This document shows positions 28,417 through 36,849 of a DNA stretch of 64,000 nucleotides, piece after piece; positions within the stretch are counted from its first letter, which is position 1; each line of letters starts with the position of its first letter. The DNA lies in contig NZ_JARUKV010000024.1 in the NCBI RefSeq assembly GCF_029688865.1, forward strand, positions 18,857 to 82,856, in the 5' to 3' direction. Position numbers and translations under genes: made by a program. The stretch comes from Natronococcus sp. A-GB7. GTDB taxonomy: Archaea > Halobacteriota > Halobacteria > Halobacteriales > Natrialbaceae. A model generated the notes under the pieces. It made no database searches. It was not told the DNA's origin and saw nothing but the letters and a program-made list of their open reading frames with translations.

Positions 28417-29652
28417 ATGAGCGTGCGGTCACTGACGGAGCCGGAGGTGCTAGCCGGCGCCAAGGGCCGGCTCTTTCCGGACGGTGACGGGCCCGCCTAC
28501 GCGGTCGCGGACACGCAGTTCGCCCGCGAGGAGTGGCTCCCCGGACGAGCCGTCGACCCGGAGATCAGAGACCGGCTGGCGCCGTTCAACCACGTCCGGA
28601 TCGGCGGCGGCTACCCGGATCTCGTCGGCGTCGGGCGTCTCGAGCCGGAGCTCGTGGCCGTCGACCGACTCGGCGACGAGCCGCCGCTGGTCGCCGTGGA
28701 GGCGAAGGGGTACGCGAGCGACGGTGTCGACACCCAGCGCGGGATCGTCCAGGCGTACGACCGCCTCGGGGAGGCCAACGCGGCCTACCTCGCGGCGCCC
28801 GCATCGGCCGTCTCCGAGACCGACCGAACGCTGGCGCGGGAGCTGAACGTCGGCGTGCTCGGCGTCGAGTCCGACGGCGGGGTGGCGCCGCTCGAGGTGC
28901 CACGCGTGGTCGGGAACAAGACGACGACCGAGGCGACGGCGATCCGGTTCCAGGCGAGCGCGCAGGGCGTCGCGAACCAGTCGTTCGGCCTGAACCATCC
29001 GAAGAACTATCTAGGGTATCCGCTGGCCCACTACGCCGACGGCGACACCGAGACGCTGCTGGCGACGTACGACGTGGTCGGTGCAGTCGACGACGCCCGA
29101 CGGGGCGCCGCGTTCCTCGGACTGCTCGAGGAGGCGCCGAGCGGAGCGGAACTCACCTCGCTCGGCGAGGAGGTCGTCCGGTTCGCGAAGCGAAACTACG
29201 GGTCGGTCGAGGAAGCACTCTCGGAGTTCGAGGCGTGGTACCGCTCCCGGAAGCGGTTCGTCGACCTGGCGCCGGCCTGGGGACAGCTCGCCCGTCGGGT
29301 CCTCTTCGACTACCCCGCGACCGAGCTGCTCGTGACCGAACTCCAGGGGCTCCACCGGGACGGGAGCCGCGAGCCGTCGCTCGTCGGGTTCGTCACCTAC
29401 CTCCACGAGCTGCATCCGACGTTCGCCGTCGAGCTATTCGTCCGGGGCGACCGTTCGGTTCGGCGCCGTGCGCTGACGACCGACGGCGACCTCCGCCGGG
29501 AGCCCCTCGAGGACGGCGCGACCTACCACGCGCCGACGGTGTTCCAGCTGAAGACGATGCTGTACCACGTCGGGATCCTCACCGAGCGCGGTCGCGAACC
29601 ACACCGACTCGAGCCGACCAGCGACGTCTGGGCGCTTCGCGAGTCGGTCTGA
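28417..29652 (+). CDS. Uncharacterised protein with a PD-(D/E)xK-nuclease-like N-terminal half
   Basis: The 411-residue protein has GGGYPDLVGVG (Pro67-Asp68) followed about 27 residues later by VAVEAKGYA (Glu95, Lys97). That is the PD-(D/E)xK nuclease spacing, preceded by two helices. A Gln in VDTQRGIVQAYDRL could belong to the core. The C-terminal half (about 180-411) is helical, and VFQLKTMLYHVGILTERG near the end resembles a winged-helix DNA-binding segment. It lies alone, divergent from no methyltransferase, so a classic restriction role is unlikely. A DNA repair, defence or transposition-related role is possible but not proven. Confidence 0.7.
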   Translation: MSVRSLTEPEVLAGAKGRLFPDGDGPAYAVADTQFAREEWLPGRAVDPEIRDRLAPFNHVRIGGGYPDLVGVGRLEPELVAVDRLGDEPPLVAVEAKGYASDGVDTQRGIVQAYDRLGEANAAYLAAPASAVSETDRTLARELNVGVLGVESDGGVAPLEVPRVVGNKTTTEATAIRFQASAQGVANQSFGLNHPKNYLGYPLAHYADGDTETLLATYDVVGAVDDARRGAAFLGLLEEAPSGAELTSLGEEVVRFAKRNYGSVEEALSEFEAWYRSRKRFVDLAPAWGQLARRVLFDYPATELLVTELQGLHRDGSREPSLVGFVTYLHELHPTFAVELFVRGDRSVRRRALTTDGDLRREPLEDGATYHAPTVFQLKTMLYHVGILTERGREPHRLEPTSDVWALRESV

Positions 29653-29815
29653 GACGGACCGGTAGGGTGCTCGTACCGCGACGGCCGGCCCGTCGATCGG
29701 CGCCACACCGTTCCCGTCCGCTGGAACCACCCTCGAGAAAGCGCCGTCTAGGGACGGTTCGCCGGCCCATACTTATGCCGTCGAGAGTGTCACCGGCGAT
29801 TATGCGCTCAGCCGG

Positions 29816-31051
29816 GTGGACGGACGGACGGTGGGGATCGAACGCGAGGACGAACCGATCGGGTGGTCGACCGTGACGGACGAGTATCCGATCGCGACGG
29901 GCGGCTCGTTTCCGGGCAAGGAGCGGGTGCTGGCCGAGTTCGAACGGATGCTCGACGGCGACGCGCGGCTGACGATGGGCGAGCACTGCGACGCGTTCGA
30001 ACGCGAGTTCGCCGACTACGTCGGCCGCGAACGCGGGATCGTTACCAACTCGTGTACGTCGGCCCTCGAGTCAGTTTTCCGCGCGCTCGAGGGGCGCGGC
30101 GAGGAGGTGATCGTCCCGATCCAGACGTTCGCCGCGAACGCCTCGTCGGTGTTGACCGCCGGCTACGAGCCCCGGTTCGCCGACATCGAGCCCGACGATC
30201 ACAACATCTCGCTCGAGTCGGTCGCCGAGCTGATCGGCGACGACACCGCGGCCGTGGTCGCCGTCCACTTCGCGGGCAACGTCTGCGAACGGACGGCCGA
30301 GCTCCGGGAACTCTGTGAGGCCCACGACGCCGTCCTGATCGAGGACTGCTCGCACGCCCACGGCGCGACGATCGACGGCCGACCCGCGGGGAGTATCGGG
30401 CACGCCGCCTGCTTCTCGTTCTACGCGACGAAGGTGCTGACCACCGGGGAGGGCGGAATGGTTCTAACCGATGACGCGTCCCTCGCGCGACGGGTGGCGG
30501 CGATTCGAAACCGGGGGCTCGACCCCGACGCCGACGATCCTCGGTTTACCCACCTCGGAAGCAACTACCGCCTCTCCGAGTTCGCGGCCGTCCTCGGTCG
30601 GAGCCAGCTCGAGCACGTCGAGGAGTTCGTCGCCTACCGCAACGAGATCGCCCGGATCTACGACGATCGGCTGTCGGAACTCGCCGAGCGGGGGATCGCC
30701 GAGCCGATCTCGCCGCCGTCGACCGTCCGCTCGAGCTACTGGCGCTACCCCGTCGCGCTCGAGCCCGGCTGCGACCGGACTCGCGTTCGGGACCGCCTCG
30801 AAGCCGAGGGGATCACGATCGACTGGGCGTACGATCCGCCGCTACACCGCCAGCCGTTCGTCACCGACCGGTACGACACCGACGGCGTCGCACCCGAGGG
30901 GACCGCGGCGATGGGACGGCACGTCTGTCTCCCGATCCACCGGGACCTCTCGCTCGAGGACGCGAAACACGTCGGCGAACGGGCCGTGAGGGCGATCCGT
31001 CGGGCGCGATCGGAGCCGACGACCGCAAAACGGGGCTACGAGAGTCGGTAG
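29816..31051 (+). CDS. DegT/DnrJ/EryC1-type PLP-dependent aminotransferase
   Basis: Members transfer an amino group to keto-sugar nucleotides or act in related aminosugar steps. The PLP-binding Lys is Lys206 in SFYATKVLTTGEGG. The sugar-aminotransferase segments IEDCSHAHGA and LGSNYRLSEF are present. GTG start is used; another GTG lies 19 codons inside. An ATG 14 nt upstream is out of frame, with a TATA-like ACTTATG about 26 nt before it, so the true start is uncertain. No glycosyltransferase or nucleotide-sugar gene is adjacent. It converges with the GH13 enzyme gene. Confidence 0.85.
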   Translation: MDGRTVGIEREDEPIGWSTVTDEYPIATGGSFPGKERVLAEFERMLDGDARLTMGEHCDAFEREFADYVGRERGIVTNSCTSALESVFRALEGRGEEVIVPIQTFAANASSVLTAGYEPRFADIEPDDHNISLESVAELIGDDTAAVVAVHFAGNVCERTAELRELCEAHDAVLIEDCSHAHGATIDGRPAGSIGHAACFSFYATKVLTTGEGGMVLTDDASLARRVAAIRNRGLDPDADDPRFTHLGSNYRLSEFAAVLGRSQLEHVEEFVAYRNEIARIYDDRLSELAERGIAEPISPPSTVRSSYWRYPVALEPGCDRTRVRDRLEAEGITIDWAYDPPLHRQPFVTDRYDTDGVAPEGTAAMGRHVCLPIHRDLSLEDAKHVGERAVRAIRRARSEPTTAKRGYESR

Positions 31052-32709
31052 ACGCCGGCCTCGTACGGTCGCAGCTCGAGCGTCTCGCCGAACGACGTTT
31101 CCTCCTCGTAGTTGCCGATCAATCGGTTCGCGACCTCGCCCTCGAGGTCGAGGTCGACCTCGGGCCGGCCGTCGAAGAAGTTACAGACGACGAGCAGCCG
31201 TTCGTCCTCGAGGCTGCGCTCGTAGGCGAACACCTCGGGATGGTCGGCACACAGGAGTTCGTACTCGCCGTAGACGAGCGTCTCGTGCTCCTCGCGGAGG
31301 GCGAACAGCTCGCGGTAGTAGTGCCAGATCGAGTCGGGATCCGCGCGGGCGGCTTCGACGTTGATCTCGTCGTAGTTGTCGGTGACGCCGAGCCAGGGCT
31401 CGCCGTCGGTGAAGCCGGCACGAGCGTCGTCGGACCACTGCATCGGGGTCCGGGCGTTGTCCCGCGAGCACTCCTCGAGTACCGGACGGACGTCTTCGAA
31501 GGAGTCGTACCGATCGCTCTCGAGGGCCTCCTCGAGGAAGTTTTGTGCCCAGACGTCCTCGACGTCGGACGGGTCCTCGAAGCTCGTGTTCGTCATCCCG
31601 ATCTCCTGGCCCTGGTAGAGAAACGGCGTTCCCCGAAGGGTACACAGCACCGTCGCGAGCATCTTGGCGGACTCCTCGCGGTACTCGCCGTCGTCGCCGA
31701 ACCGGGAGACCGTTCGGGGCTGATCGTGGTTGCTGAAGTACAGGCAGTTCCACCCCTCGCCGGCCAGCGCCTCCTGCCAGCGGCTGACGATCTCCTTGAG
31801 CTCGAGCAGGTCGAGGTCGACGGGATCGTACTTCCCGCCCTCGCCGCGGTCGACGTTCATGTGCTCGAAGTGGATCGCCATGTTGAGCGCCCGATCGTCG
31901 CCGATGTATGCCGCAGCGTCCTCGGCCTCCATCCCGACCGTCTCGCCGACGGTCATCGCGTCGTAGTCGGCCAGAGCTTCCTCGTGCATCTCCCCCAGGT
32001 AGGTCTCGAGGTTCGGCCCGTTGACGTAGTGTTCGGCGCCGACGGGGAGACCGTCGGTTTCGGGGTCGCCGTCTGGCAGCTCCTCCGGCTTGGAGATGAG
32101 GTTGATAACGTCCATCCGGAAGCCGTCGATCCCCTTCTCGAGCCACCAGCGCATCATCTCGAAGACGTCCGAACGAACGTCTGGGTTCTCCCAGTTCAGA
32201 TCGGGCTGGCTCTCGTCGTAGAGGTGCAAAAAGTACGCCTCGCGCTCGTCGTCGTAGCGCCAGGCCGACCCCCGGAAAAACGACTCCCAGTTGTTCGGCG
32301 CCGGGCCGTCGGGCTCGCCCTCGCGCCAGACGTAGTGATCCCGGTACTCCGGATCGCCGTCCCGCGAGCGGACGAACCACTCGTGTTCCTCGGAGGTGTG
32401 GTTGACGACGAGGTCCATGATTAGGCGCATGTCCCGGTCGTGAAGCTCCTCGAGCAGGCGCTCCCAGTCGGCCATCGTCCCGAAGCGGGGGTGAATCGCC
32501 CGGTAATCCGCGATGTCGTACCCGTTGTCCGCCATGGGTGACTCGTAGACGGGGTTGAGCCAGACGACGTCGACGCCCAGCGCCTCGAGGTAGTCGACCT
32601 TCTCGACGATCCCGGGGATGTCGCCGACGCCGTCGCCGTCGCTGTCGTTGAAACTGCGCGGATAGATCTGGTAGACGATCGCTTCCTTCCACCACTCGCG
32701 TTCGGACAT
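31036..32709 (-). CDS. malL: GH13 alpha-glucosidase, oligo-1,6-glucosidase type
   Basis: The 557-residue protein releases glucose from alpha-linked oligosaccharides. GH13 residues: Asp200 (nucleophile, in GFRMDVINLI), Glu256 (acid/base, TVGETVGM) and Asp329 (NHDQPR). The domain order is a TIM barrel with an inserted B domain (from about 105) and a C-terminal beta domain. A Val follows the nucleophile. In the isomaltase/oligo-1,6-glucosidase group this Val favours alpha-1,6 links, whereas Thr or Ala is seen in alpha-1,4 enzymes. No signal peptide is visible, so the enzyme acts inside the cell. Its last 16 bp overlap the convergent aminotransferase gene end. Confidence 0.92.
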   Translation of the reverse strand: MSEREWWKEAIVYQIYPRSFNDSDGDGVGDIPGIVEKVDYLEALGVDVVWLNPVYESPMADNGYDIADYRAIHPRFGTMADWERLLEELHDRDMRLIMDLVVNHTSEEHEWFVRSRDGDPEYRDHYVWREGEPDGPAPNNWESFFRGSAWRYDDEREAYFLHLYDESQPDLNWENPDVRSDVFEMMRWWLEKGIDGFRMDVINLISKPEELPDGDPETDGLPVGAEHYVNGPNLETYLGEMHEEALADYDAMTVGETVGMEAEDAAAYIGDDRALNMAIHFEHMNVDRGEGGKYDPVDLDLLELKEIVSRWQEALAGEGWNCLYFSNHDQPRTVSRFGDDGEYREESAKMLATVLCTLRGTPFLYQGQEIGMTNTSFEDPSDVEDVWAQNFLEEALESDRYDSFEDVRPVLEECSRDNARTPMQWSDDARAGFTDGEPWLGVTDNYDEINVEAARADPDSIWHYYRELFALREEHETLVYGEYELLCADHPEVFAYERSLEDERLLVVCNFFDGRPEVDLDLEGEVANRLIGNYEEETSFGETLELRPYEAGVYRLS

Positions 32710-32795
32710 GGGGACGGCTACCCGCCGGCGGGTATAGTAGCTGTGGCTCTCGGCTCGAGAGAGTGGCGAAAACGGACGGCGTCTCGGTCGTCGGG

Positions 32796-32900
32796 CTACG
32801 CTTCGTCGGCGTCGTCCGCGTCGGAGTCGGCATCGGGGTCGGTCTCATCCTGTCGCGATCCGTCCTCGGGAATCTCCTCGGTTTTCTCGTCGTCAGTCAT
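32796..32900 (-). CDS. 34-residue acidic peptide
   Basis: The peptide starts MTDDEKTEEIPEDG and ends in a run of Asp/Ala pairs. It is extremely acidic and probably disordered. The ATG lies in a sequence context that gives a short frame preceded by a low-complexity, non-acidic upstream extension. Such tiny acidic peptides occur in haloarchaea, but this one is not recognised. It lies upstream of the GH13 gene on the same strand (about 85 nt). It may be a chance frame. Confidence 0.45.
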   Translation of the reverse strand: MTDDEKTEEIPEDGSRQDETDPDADSDADDADEA

Positions 32901-33054
32901 ACGTCGGAACCACTGGACCGACGGTTCTGAAGCTTCGCCCGGAGTTCGACGGGTCGGGGCTCGGAGTTTTAGTCGAAAGCAGTCGATGTCGGGATCGCGA
33001 CCTCGAGAAGCCTCATGGGAAATCAGCCAGATGGAGTGGCTTCCGAACAAGTCA

Positions 33055-33064
33055 TTTTAATAAA
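33055..33064 (+). promoter_or_regulatory. TATA-like element of the HsdR-N-like gene
   Basis: TTTTAATAAA lies about 28-37 nt upstream of the ATG. This spacing fits a leaderless transcript, and the element is the most AT-rich run in the local sequence. Confidence 0.5.
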
Positions 33065-33091
33065 GGTTCCCTGACCATCTGTCACACAGTA

Positions 33092-34168
33092 ATGGACGAA
33101 ACGGAGGTGGCGGAATACGCCCGACACAGTCAGACGATTATCGACGATGCACCCCAGATGGACGAAGCTAATACGAAGGCTGCTGTTCTGCGTGATTTTT
33201 TGGATCTCCTTGGGTGGGAGATACCTGCTAATACTAAGCTGGAATACTCTGTTAAAGTTGGCACACGGTCCTACAAGGTTGATTATGCGCTCCTCCTCGA
33301 GGGGGCTCCGGTCGCATTTTTCGAAGCGAAAGGAGTTGATACGGCTCTGAGCAGTAATCATCGTGAGCAACTCGGCACCTACATGAAGAACGAGAACGTG
33401 AATTGGGGAATTCTTTCGAATGGCAAGCAATATCAGTTCCTCCGTCGCGAGGTCGTCGATACGAACGTAAAGGTGCAGGTCCTCGCAGAGGCCGATCTCA
33501 AGCGATTGTCCGAGCAGATTACTATCCTGCGAGCGTTCACCAAAGACGCGATTCAAGCAGGCGATTCGGAAAAAATAGCTAACCGTATTGAGGAACTGAA
33601 AGCTGCTCGAACAAGCCTTGAGAAGAACAAGGATGATCTCTCAACTGCTATTACTGAAATACTGACCGAGGATGTTTCGGACACGATCTCTACGTTGGCA
33701 GAGCCGAGAGCGAAGGAGATGATCGACGACCTTGTTCAGGAGATTGACGCCGAGATCAACACAGACCGAACTCGGTCACAAAGTGAAGAAGTCGATACGT
33801 CATCAGTTGAAACAGACGGTTCAGATGAACAAGGCTATATTGTCAAAATCCACAACGGCGGAGAGACTCTCACTAGGTTTAGTGATACTGTGCAGAGCGA
33901 CGTGATGGCAGCGGTTGTGAATTATCTGCTCGAGAACTACGATCTGAGTTCGGAGATAGAACCGTTGCCGTACATTCCAGGCAGAAAAAAGGCAATTATC
34001 AATGACGAACCTTCTTCACCACATGACGAGCAAGCGATGAGAAATCATCGCGAATTGAGTGGTGGACACTACCTGGATACTCACATGAGTGGGAAGAATA
34101 AGAAGAGGTACCTACAACGTTTCACTGAGATGTGTGGGCTTGACGCATCTTTCGCTGGAGAGTGGTGA
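33092..34168 (+). CDS. Orphan type I restriction HsdR N-terminal-like protein
   Basis: The N-terminal part resembles the nuclease domain of type I restriction subunit HsdR. KVDYALLLEGAPVAFFEAKG places Asp and the Glu-x-Lys dyad in PD-(D/E)xK order, and a Gln/Tyr segment (REQLGTYMKN) follows. A long helical region (about 145-225) and a C-terminal domain with no recognised motor complete the 358 residues, so the HsdR helicase is absent. Codon use is clearly more AT-rich than neighbours. It lies next to the 3' end of a tRNA-Arg gene. No HsdM or HsdS is present. Horizontal acquisition is inferred; a defence or nucleic-acid function is only possible. Confidence 0.75.
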   Translation: MDETEVAEYARHSQTIIDDAPQMDEANTKAAVLRDFLDLLGWEIPANTKLEYSVKVGTRSYKVDYALLLEGAPVAFFEAKGVDTALSSNHREQLGTYMKNENVNWGILSNGKQYQFLRREVVDTNVKVQVLAEADLKRLSEQITILRAFTKDAIQAGDSEKIANRIEELKAARTSLEKNKDDLSTAITEILTEDVSDTISTLAEPRAKEMIDDLVQEIDAEINTDRTRSQSEEVDTSSVETDGSDEQGYIVKIHNGGETLTRFSDTVQSDVMAAVVNYLLENYDLSSEIEPLPYIPGRKKAIINDEPSSPHDEQAMRNHRELSGGHYLDTHMSGKNKKRYLQRFTEMCGLDASFAGEW

Positions 34169-34193
34169 ACACCTCTCTCCACCTGTAGAGCAG

Positions 34194-34203
34194 GGGCGCG
34201 ACG
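34194..34203 (+). repeat. 10-bp copy of the tRNA-Arg 3' end
   Basis: GGGCGCGACG is repeated exactly at the 3' terminus of the tRNA gene (34271-34280), 77 bp away. A repeat of the tRNA 3' end is what tRNA-targeting integrases leave. However, 10 bp is short, and the interval between copies does not contain the HsdR-N-like gene. Confidence 0.3.
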
Positions 34204-34210
34204 AGAGTGA

Positions 34211-34229
34211 GCGAACGCACCGCGTTCGC
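34211..34229 (+). repeat. Inverted repeat GCGAACGC-ACC-GCGTTCGC
   Basis: Perfect eight-base arms with a three-base loop lie between the HsdR-N-like gene and the tRNA. A second pair of eight-base arms (CCCGCTCG/CGAGCGGG, 34239-34273) reaches the tRNA end. One or both could form hairpins that block transcripts from crossing between the two convergent units. Confidence 0.5.
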
Positions 34230-34270
34230 GAGCTACGTCCCGCTCGAGAGGCGAGAGAAACGAGCCGAGC

Positions 34271-34342
34271 GGGCGCGACGGGATTTGAACCCGCGACATC
34301 TTGGTCCGGAACCAAGAACTCTGTCCACTGAGCTACGCGCCC
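34271..34342 (-). tRNA. tRNA-Arg (anticodon CCG)
   Basis: The cloverleaf is complete: acceptor GGGCGCG pairs with CGCGCCC, D arm GCTC/GAGT, anticodon stem CTTGG/CCAAG with loop TTCCGGA giving anticodon CCG, variable ATGTC, and T arm GCGGG/CCCGT with loop TTCAAAT. It reads CGG codons. CCA is not encoded and no intron is seen. The 3' end faces the AT-richer HsdR-N-like gene, as expected for a site of insertion. Its promoter lies just upstream. Confidence 0.96.
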
Positions 34343-34368
34343 TCGTGTCTACACATACCGATACCGAT

Positions 34369-34377
34369 CGTATAACG
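34369..34377 (-). promoter_or_regulatory. TATA-like element of tRNA-Arg
   Basis: On the minus strand GTTATACGA lies about 27-35 nt upstream of the tRNA 5' end. This is normal for a box A of a stable RNA gene in haloarchaea. Confidence 0.5.
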
Positions 34378-34395
34378 GTTGCTCTTTTTTACTGC

Positions 34396-34710
34396 TTACA
34401 GCGAGGACTCGGCGTCGGGAGCGTCGGTGACCGCCCCGTCCGGCGACGCCGGCTCCGACAGCGCGATCTCGAGCCCGCCCTCGCGGGAGTCGACGGTAAC
34501 CAGCCAGCCGGCGTACCGGAACGACAGCGATCGGAACCCGGAGGTCGGATCGCAGATCGAATCCAGCGTGTCGGGGTCGATCGCGTCGTAGAGGGGCTCG
34601 AGCGCGATCGGGTCGACCTCGTCGACGCGAGCGACTAGCTCGACAACCGCCGTACTCGTTCGTCGATCCTCGGTTGCAGCCACACTCGTCGTCGGTCGGT
34701 GAGAGGTCAC
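34396..34710 (-). CDS. HalOD1 domain protein
   Basis: The 104-residue protein is a stand-alone halobacterial output domain (HalOD1). Diagnostic segments are VVELVARVDEVDPIALEPLY in the first half and SLSFRYAGWLVTVDSREGG in the second. HalOD1 is usually found downstream of receiver or HTH domains and is thought to act in signal output; its molecular role is not known. No partner lies adjacent, and the gene is codirectional with the tRNA. Confidence 0.9.
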   Translation of the reverse strand: MTSHRPTTSVAATEDRRTSTAVVELVARVDEVDPIALEPLYDAIDPDTLDSICDPTSGFRSLSFRYAGWLVTVDSREGGLEIALSEPASPDGAVTDAPDAESSL

Positions 34711-34805
34711 TACTAACGGTGAGAGGAGCAGGAGTAAAGAAAATGACCCAATATTCCGGCGTGGAACTGACAGAGAAGATGGATTAATGCGGCGATCCGG
34801 TCGCG

Positions 34806-35705
34806 TTACTCCCGTCGGGGGACCTCGTGGCGGCCGAACCCGTACCGGAGGCGGCTCGCCAGCCGTCGGGAGAACCGTCCCTCGTCGGCTCGCGACCCGA
34901 ACCGCTCGGAGAGGGCGGTGTAGATCAGCGGCAACGGCACCTCCTGTTCGAGGGCCTCCTGGACCGTCCAGGTGCCCGTCGAGCCGCCCTCGATGCGGTC
35001 GGCGACGGTGCCCAGGTCGGTTCCCTCCTCGCGGAACGCCTCCTCGCAGAGCTCGAGCAGCCAGGAACGGATCACCGCGCCGTTGTTCCAGACCGAGGCG
35101 ACCGACTCGAGGTCCAGATCGTACCGACCCTCGTGGAGCAGCTCGAACCCCTCACCGTAGGTCTGCATCAGCGCGTACTCGACGCCGTTGTGAACCATCT
35201 TGACGTAGTGGCCCGATCCCGCGGCCCCCATCCGTCCGTGACCGTCGGGACCGGTCGCGACGGCGTCGAAGACGGGCGTGAGTTCGTCGTAGGCCCACTG
35301 CGGCCCGCCGACCATCAGCGAGAAGCCGAGTTCCGCACCCGCGGGACCACCGGAGGTGCCGCAGTCGAGGTACGCCGCCGAGCAAGCCTCGGCCCGGCGA
35401 ACGGAGTCCTCGAAGTAGGAGTTGCCGCCGTCGACGACGACGTCGTCGCCGTCGAGGTGGGGATCGAGATCCTCGAGGGTCGCGTCGACGGCCTCACCCG
35501 CGGGGACCATCAGCCAGATCCGCTTCGCCTCGCCGAGTCGATCCGCCAGGTCCGAGACGGAGTCGGCCGGCTCCGCGCCAGCGTCGGCCGCGGTGGCGAC
35601 GGCTTCCGGATCGAGGTCGAAGGCGACGACGTCGTGGCCCGCCTCGAGCACCCGCTCGACGACGATCTGTCCCATGCGTCCGAGTCCGATAACGCCCAGT
35701 TGCAT
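34806..35705 (-). CDS. gndA: 6-phosphogluconate dehydrogenase, short form
   Basis: The enzyme oxidatively decarboxylates 6-phosphogluconate to ribulose 5-phosphate, supplying pentoses. The Rossmann motif is GVIGLGRMG. Asp30 in VAFDLDP, where NADP enzymes often have Asn/Arg, suggests NAD use. Substrate motifs are DCGTSGGPAGAELG and the catalytic Lys169 in GHYVKMVHNGVEYA. At 299 residues it is the short archaeal/Gram-positive YqeC type, not the 470-residue form. In haloarchaea this type forms the oxidative pentose phosphate route with a glucose-6-phosphate dehydrogenase, which is not seen here. Confidence 0.92.
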   Translation of the reverse strand: MQLGVIGLGRMGQIVVERVLEAGHDVVAFDLDPEAVATAADAGAEPADSVSDLADRLGEAKRIWLMVPAGEAVDATLEDLDPHLDGDDVVVDGGNSYFEDSVRRAEACSAAYLDCGTSGGPAGAELGFSLMVGGPQWAYDELTPVFDAVATGPDGHGRMGAAGSGHYVKMVHNGVEYALMQTYGEGFELLHEGRYDLDLESVASVWNNGAVIRSWLLELCEEAFREEGTDLGTVADRIEGGSTGTWTVQEALEQEVPLPLIYTALSERFGSRADEGRFSRRLASRLRYGFGRHEVPRRE

Positions 35706-35822
35706 GCCTCCGGATGGGCGGGGGCCCGAAGTAGTGGTTGTGGTTCGTCACGGGCAGAGACACTCGAGACCGAACCGCGAAACGAAAGTTCGTCGCCGTT
35801 GCAGAAAAGCCGACCGTCGGCG

Positions 35823-36260
35823 TCAGTGGATCGGTTGCTCGAGGCGAGCCCAGCCGATCGCGTCGAGCACGACGATCCGACCGTCGTGTTCGACGTAGAC
35901 GCCGTTGTACTCGCCCCGATCGGCCTCGTAGTACGGCAGCGAGTCGCGGATCGTGTCGACGACCGACCAGGCACCGTCGCGCTCGAGGGTGACGTGTTCC
36001 CACTCCTCGCGGGCGTCGTTGCGCACCGCGCGCTCGAGTGCCCGCCGCGCGCCGGGAATCTCCGCGAGTCGACGCGTCGACGCGTCGACGACGGTTGCAC
36101 CCTCGGGAACCTCGTCGACGACCTTGGCGCCGAGGTTTGCCTTCGAGCGTCCCGTTTCGGTCGGCGAGCGATCGGTCTGAAGGACGTACCCGGCGGCCGC
36201 GGCGGTCCCCACCGCGAGCAGCGACAGGGCCATCCCTTTGCCCCTGAGCATCATACACAT
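35823..36260 (-). CDS. Membrane-anchored hypothetical protein
   Basis: The N-terminus has a hydrophobic segment (about residues 9-25, MALSLLAVGTAAAAGYVL), probably a signal anchor. A soluble extracellular or cytoplasmic domain of about 115 residues follows, with no known motif; it includes ITRDSLPYY-like and GVYVEHDGRIVVLD segments. Several ATGs lie close together (MCMM) and the exact start is uncertain. A TATA-like TACTTAG sits about 23 nt before the first ATG. The gene follows gndA's promoter side and is oriented away from CopD. No family is recognised. Confidence 0.65.
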   Translation of the reverse strand: MCMMLRGKGMALSLLAVGTAAAAGYVLQTDRSPTETGRSKANLGAKVVDEVPEGATVVDASTRRLAEIPGARRALERAVRNDAREEWEHVTLERDGAWSVVDTIRDSLPYYEADRGEYNGVYVEHDGRIVVLDAIGWARLEQPIH

Positions 36261-36336
36261 ACCTCTCAGTAGCTAACTAAGTATCTTTCGTAACAATCTT
36301 CTTTTCAAATACATTCAGCAAAGAACTACAGGTTCG

Positions 36337-36801
36337 TTACACGATCGCGGCGACGTTGGTCGTGATCGCTCCGGCGACGACCAGGAGGAGAACGGCGACG
36401 ACCGCCCCCGCCCGGTACAGCGGCAGGGCGTTCGCCGCGGGTTCGCGGAGCTTCTTCCCGTTGAGTCCGGACTCGAACCGTTTCGCGCCCACCTCGACGA
36501 GCCCCGTGAGGACGAGCCAGAGCGCGACCATCGCGAGCACCAGCTGCCCGTTGATCGTGTTGAACAGCCCCTCGGCCGTGTAGCGAGTTCCAGCGAGGTG
36601 ACCGCCACTGAGCAGCAGGACGAGCGCGCTCACACGCGATATCGTCGTCAGCTTGCTCGAGATCGTCTCGAGGGGTTTCGTCGTGTTGAACGCCCCGTCT
36701 CGAGCCAGCGGGAGGACGACGAACGCGACGTAGAAGACGCTGCCGGCCCAGAGCGCGGCGAAGACGAGATGGGTCGTCTGGGCGAGAAACGTGTCGACCA
36801 T
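36337..36801 (-). CDS. CopD-family membrane protein
   Basis: A four-helix membrane protein of 154 residues. His residues in TTHLVFAALW (about 10) and SGGHLAGTRY (about 67) lie in membrane helices, as in the CopD/YcnJ-related family linked to copper handling. The segment TLEFISSKLTTISR-like in helix 2 is also typical. The substrate may be copper or haem-related, but this is not established for archaeal members. It is the last gene of a minus-strand run that begins with dcd. Confidence 0.82.
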   Translation of the reverse strand: MVDTFLAQTTHLVFAALWAGSVFYVAFVVLPLARDGAFNTTKPLETISSKLTTISRVSALVLLLSGGHLAGTRYTAEGLFNTINGQLVLAMVALWLVLTGLVEVGAKRFESGLNGKKLREPAANALPLYRAGAVVAVLLLVVAGAITTNVAAIV

Positions 36802-36849
36802 ACCGGAAGGCTTCGCGAGCGGCAGTATCAGCGTTCCGACTTCTCCCGG

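Noticed and set aside
29802..29876. An ATG-initiated 24-codon frame before the DegT aminotransferase
   Set aside because: It has no conserved features and reads through the aminotransferase start; the GTG frame is supported by homology.
34194..34280. A clear pair of integration attachment sites
   Set aside because: The shared segment is only 10 bp, the interval holds no cargo gene and no integrase is seen. It is kept only as a weak hint.
36064..36093. Tandem gtcgacgc repeat
   Set aside because: It lies inside a coding frame as Asp-Ala-Ser/Arg codons (VVDASTRRL) and is short; not a repeat element.
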